The notes below the pieces were generated by a model that saw only the letters and a list, made by a program, of their open reading frames with translations, did no database searches and was not told where the DNA came from. Below are positions 48,085 to 49,963 of a stretch of 49,963 nucleotides of DNA, one piece after another. The position numbers and the translations under genes are program-made. The stretch is from Hyphomicrobiales bacterium. Its GTDB lineage: Bacteria; Pseudomonadota; Alphaproteobacteria; Rhizobiales; Beijerinckiaceae. The DNA is taken from contig JAFBAS010000109.1 of the NCBI GenBank assembly GCA_019247605.1, positions 1 through 49,963 on the forward strand, given 5' to 3'. Each line of letters begins with the position of its first letter. The stretch's first letter is position 1.

Positions 48085-49370
48085 CGCGCCGCTTCCTCGA
48101 CCGTCTTGCCGAGCCGGGCCGTCGCGAGGATCGGGCGCACATGGTCTCCCGCACGCAGGAAGGCAGCGGCGCGCGCCACGACGATCTCGCCCTCGGCGAG
48201 CCCTTCGCGCAGCTCGGTGAGGCGCGCATTGGTGATGCCGGTCACGACCTTGCGCTGCTCGATGCGATCATCGGTCACGACCTGAACGAAGTCGCCGTCC
48301 TCGCCGCGCGTCACCGCGCTCGTCGGCACGCCGACGCCCGAGCGTCGCGCGAGGATCACGACGCCCGAAGCGAAAGAGCCGATATGGGCTTGCGCCTCGA
48401 GCGGCAAGGCGATCCGGACCTTGCCGAGGCGGGTGGCCTTGTCGACCTCTTCGGAGACGAGCCGCACATTGCCTTCGACCTCGCCGTCGATACCCGGGAG
48501 CCCGATTTTCGACGGCATGCCGACCTTGAGGCGCGCCAGCCATTGCTCCGGAACATCCGCCTCGAGCTCGACCGCGCCGTCGGTGATGATGCGGAAAAGC
48601 GCATCGGACGCGGAGAGCGCGACGGCCCCGAGGCGCGCCGTGCGGCGGCTGATGATGCCGGCCACGGGCGCCTTCACCTCTGTGCGATCAATCCGCACCA
48701 TGAGTTCGCGCCGCTCGGCCTCGCGGCTCGCCTTGTCCGCCTCGGCGACCGCGAGCGCCCCCTTGCCCGCCGCCAGCAGCGATTGGGCTGTGCGGAAGGC
48801 CGCGATCTTCTGATCGAGTGTCGCCTGCGTCACGATCTGCACATCGAGCTTGCGCGCTCGGTCGAGCTCGGCCTGAGCCTGGGTCAAACCCGCTTCGTAC
48901 TGGCCGATCTGGCTCGTCGCTTGTGTGATGGCGGCATCGGCCCGGGTCAGTGCCGCATCGTTCTCCGCGACGAGGGCATCGAGCTGGTTGCGATCGAGGC
49001 GTGCCAGCACCTGCCCTTTTGCGACATGATCTCCGTCATCGGCGAGAAGCTCGACGATGCGTAAGCCGTCGATCTGCGCTCCGACCATCGCCTCGTCGCG
49101 CGGCACGAGCGTGCCCGAGACAAAAAAACGATCGACGAACTCGTGCGCTGCCGATTTCACCACGGTGACTGCAGGGGCGGGAGGAAGGCCCGTAGCGTTA
49201 GTCTCCCCCGCGAGGGCAGGGCTCGCCGGACAGGCCGCGCGATCGATCGGCGCGCCGAGGCGAGAAAGCCACGCGCCGGGCGCCGCGCAAGGCATGAGCG
49301 CGCCGAGGCCTGCGAGCGCCGCCAACAGGACGGCGAGGCCGGCAGTAATCCACGTGCTGCGCGCGCGCAT
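48081..49370 (-). CDS. RND efflux periplasmic adaptor (membrane fusion protein)
   Basis: A 429-residue HlyD/AcrA-family protein that links the inner-membrane pump to an outer-membrane channel. An N-terminal membrane anchor (about 10-27) is followed by a long linker, a lipoyl half (DRFFVSGTLVPRDEAMVGAQ), a coiled-coil hairpin of about 90 residues rich in Ala, Gln and Glu (AALTRADAAITQATSQIGQY...), the second lipoyl half (VKAPVAGIISRRTARLG) and beta-barrel domains. It starts at ATG 49370 (TGATG overlap with tetR) or GTG 49373 (4-bp overlap). Confidence 0.9.
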   Translation of the reverse strand: MRARSTWITAGLAVLLAALAGLGALMPCAAPGAWLSRLGAPIDRAACPASPALAGETNATGLPPAPAVTVVKSAAHEFVDRFFVSGTLVPRDEAMVGAQIDGLRIVELLADDGDHVAKGQVLARLDRNQLDALVAENDAALTRADAAITQATSQIGQYEAGLTQAQAELDRARKLDVQIVTQATLDQKIAAFRTAQSLLAAGKGALAVAEADKASREAERRELMVRIDRTEVKAPVAGIISRRTARLGAVALSASDALFRIITDGAVELEADVPEQWLARLKVGMPSKIGLPGIDGEVEGNVRLVSEEVDKATRLGKVRIALPLEAQAHIGSFASGVVILARRSGVGVPTSAVTRGEDGDFVQVVTDDRIEQRKVVTGITNARLTELREGLAEGEIVVARAAAFLRAGDHVRPILATARLGKTVEEAAR

Positions 49371-49963
49371 CACAGGGCCCCTTGCGGTTCAATGCCGATC
49401 AACGGCCGAACGGCGCCGCGGAAAAGGGCCGCAAAAATGCCGAGCGCAAGCGCAAGCTCGCGCTCACCATCGAAATCGGCCTCATGGGCGCGGCGCTTGA
49501 AAAGTCCCACCACGACGGTGATCATGACGCGCGCCGCAAAATCGGCATCGAGATCGGCGACGGCTTCCCCCTTGCCTTTCGCGGCCTCGACGAGCCCCGT
49601 CAGCCCGGCATGCACATCCGCGTCGATCGTCCCGCAAAGCGCCGCGATCGCAGGATTGCGCGCGGCTTCCGCCCAGATCTCGAGGATCATCTGCATCTTC
49701 TCGCGAGGCTTTTCGAGGAGGTTCTTGCGCAGCCCTTCCGCCATCGCGGCGATCACGCTCTCGGCTTGCGCAAAGGCTGCGAAGGATCGGGCGCGCTCCG
49801 CCTGCTCACGCGCGCAAAGCTCCTGGACGATCGCCTCTTTGGAACGGAAATACCGGTAAAGATTGCCGGGGCTCATGGCGGCTTCGGCCGCGACATGCTG
49901 CATTGTCGTGGCGTGGAAGCCGTGGCGCACGAAAGCGCGCTCGGCGGCCTCGATGATGCGATG
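49370..49963 (-). CDS. TetR/AcrR family regulator of the RND operon, 5' end outside window
   Basis: At least 198 residues; the start is beyond the right edge. The N-terminal helix-turn-helix region shows HRIIEAAERAFVRHGFHATT, then MQHVAAEAAMSPGNLYRYFRSKEAIV, a standard TetR DNA-binding domain. The C-terminal domain binds an unknown ligand. It is the first gene seen of the operon tetR-adaptor-pump, with overlapping ends, and probably represses its own operon. Confidence 0.92.
   Translation of the reverse strand, partial: HRIIEAAERAFVRHGFHATTMQHVAAEAAMSPGNLYRYFRSKEAIVQELCAREQAERARSFAAFAQAESVIAAMAEGLRKNLLEKPREKMQMILEIWAEAARNPAIAALCGTIDADVHAGLTGLVEAAKGKGEAVADLDADFAARVMITVVVGLFKRRAHEADFDGERELALALGIFAALFRGAVRPLIGIEPQGAL

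Noticed and set aside
1-49963. CRISPR array, tRNA, rRNA, prophage or replication origin
   Set aside because: No regularly spaced repeats, cloverleaf sequence, phage structural genes or dnaA-box cluster were seen.

Overview
The window is about 50 kb of gene-dense, high-GC chromosome. Its genes point to an alphaproteobacterium of the order Hyphomicrobiales. Marker genes are the cell-cycle phosphotransferase ChpT, an EipA/DUF1134 envelope protein, an LdtR-type MarR regulator with its L,D-transpeptidase, and promoter elements matching the alphaproteobacterial general-stress sigma factor EcfG (GGAAC-N16-CGTT). I saw no rRNA, tRNA, CRISPR array or prophage. The only mobile DNA recognised is one truncated transposase. 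Both ends of the window cut a gene: an MFS transporter on the left and a TetR regulator on the right.

Layout. 1-7.2 kb: MFS transporter (partial), DinB-like protein, YcaQ-type DNA glycosylase with a DUF350 membrane protein, DUF1190 protein, dCMP-deaminase-like protein, glutathione S-transferase and an exported alkaline-phosphatase-superfamily enzyme. 7.6-14.4 kb: dihydrolipoamide dehydrogenase, aldo/keto reductase, quinone oxidoreductase, RimO, a DUF3303-like protein, and 3-hydroxyisobutyryl-CoA hydrolase overlapping a small membrane protein. 14.4-20.4 kb: ldtR behind a perfect inverted repeat, an L-lactate permease on the opposite strand, ldtP, a methyltransferase-like membrane protein, tpiA and a possible short membrane protein.

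20.4-33.4 kb is the most interesting part. A leftward operon treX-treZ-treY-udgX makes trehalose from glycogen-type glucan; each of its three junctions is a 4-bp start/stop overlap, and the last gene is a UdgX-type uracil-DNA glycosylase. Next comes a 24-aa membrane peptide and a multi-pass membrane protein behind a perfect EcfG-type promoter. Then follow a DUF763 protein with a helix-hairpin-helix, a 71-aa disordered protein behind a second perfect EcfG-type promoter, and a LigC-like ATP-dependent DNA ligase. I infer a stress-response neighbourhood that combines osmoprotectant synthesis, envelope proteins and DNA repair. An IS5-type transposase remnant closes it.

33.6-37.1 kb: chpT, an AT-richer lipoprotein gene, cysQ, eipA and a small membrane protein. 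37.4-44.8 kb: a dipeptide-type ABC importer with two tandem paralogous binding proteins, two permeases and two ATPases, with palindromic interspersed repeats in two of its gaps. 44.9-50 kb: a leftward tetR-adaptor-RND pump operon with overlapping genes.

Starts were chosen from Shine-Dalgarno sequences, overlaps and family alignment from memory. No database search was possible, so family names rest on motif recognition.
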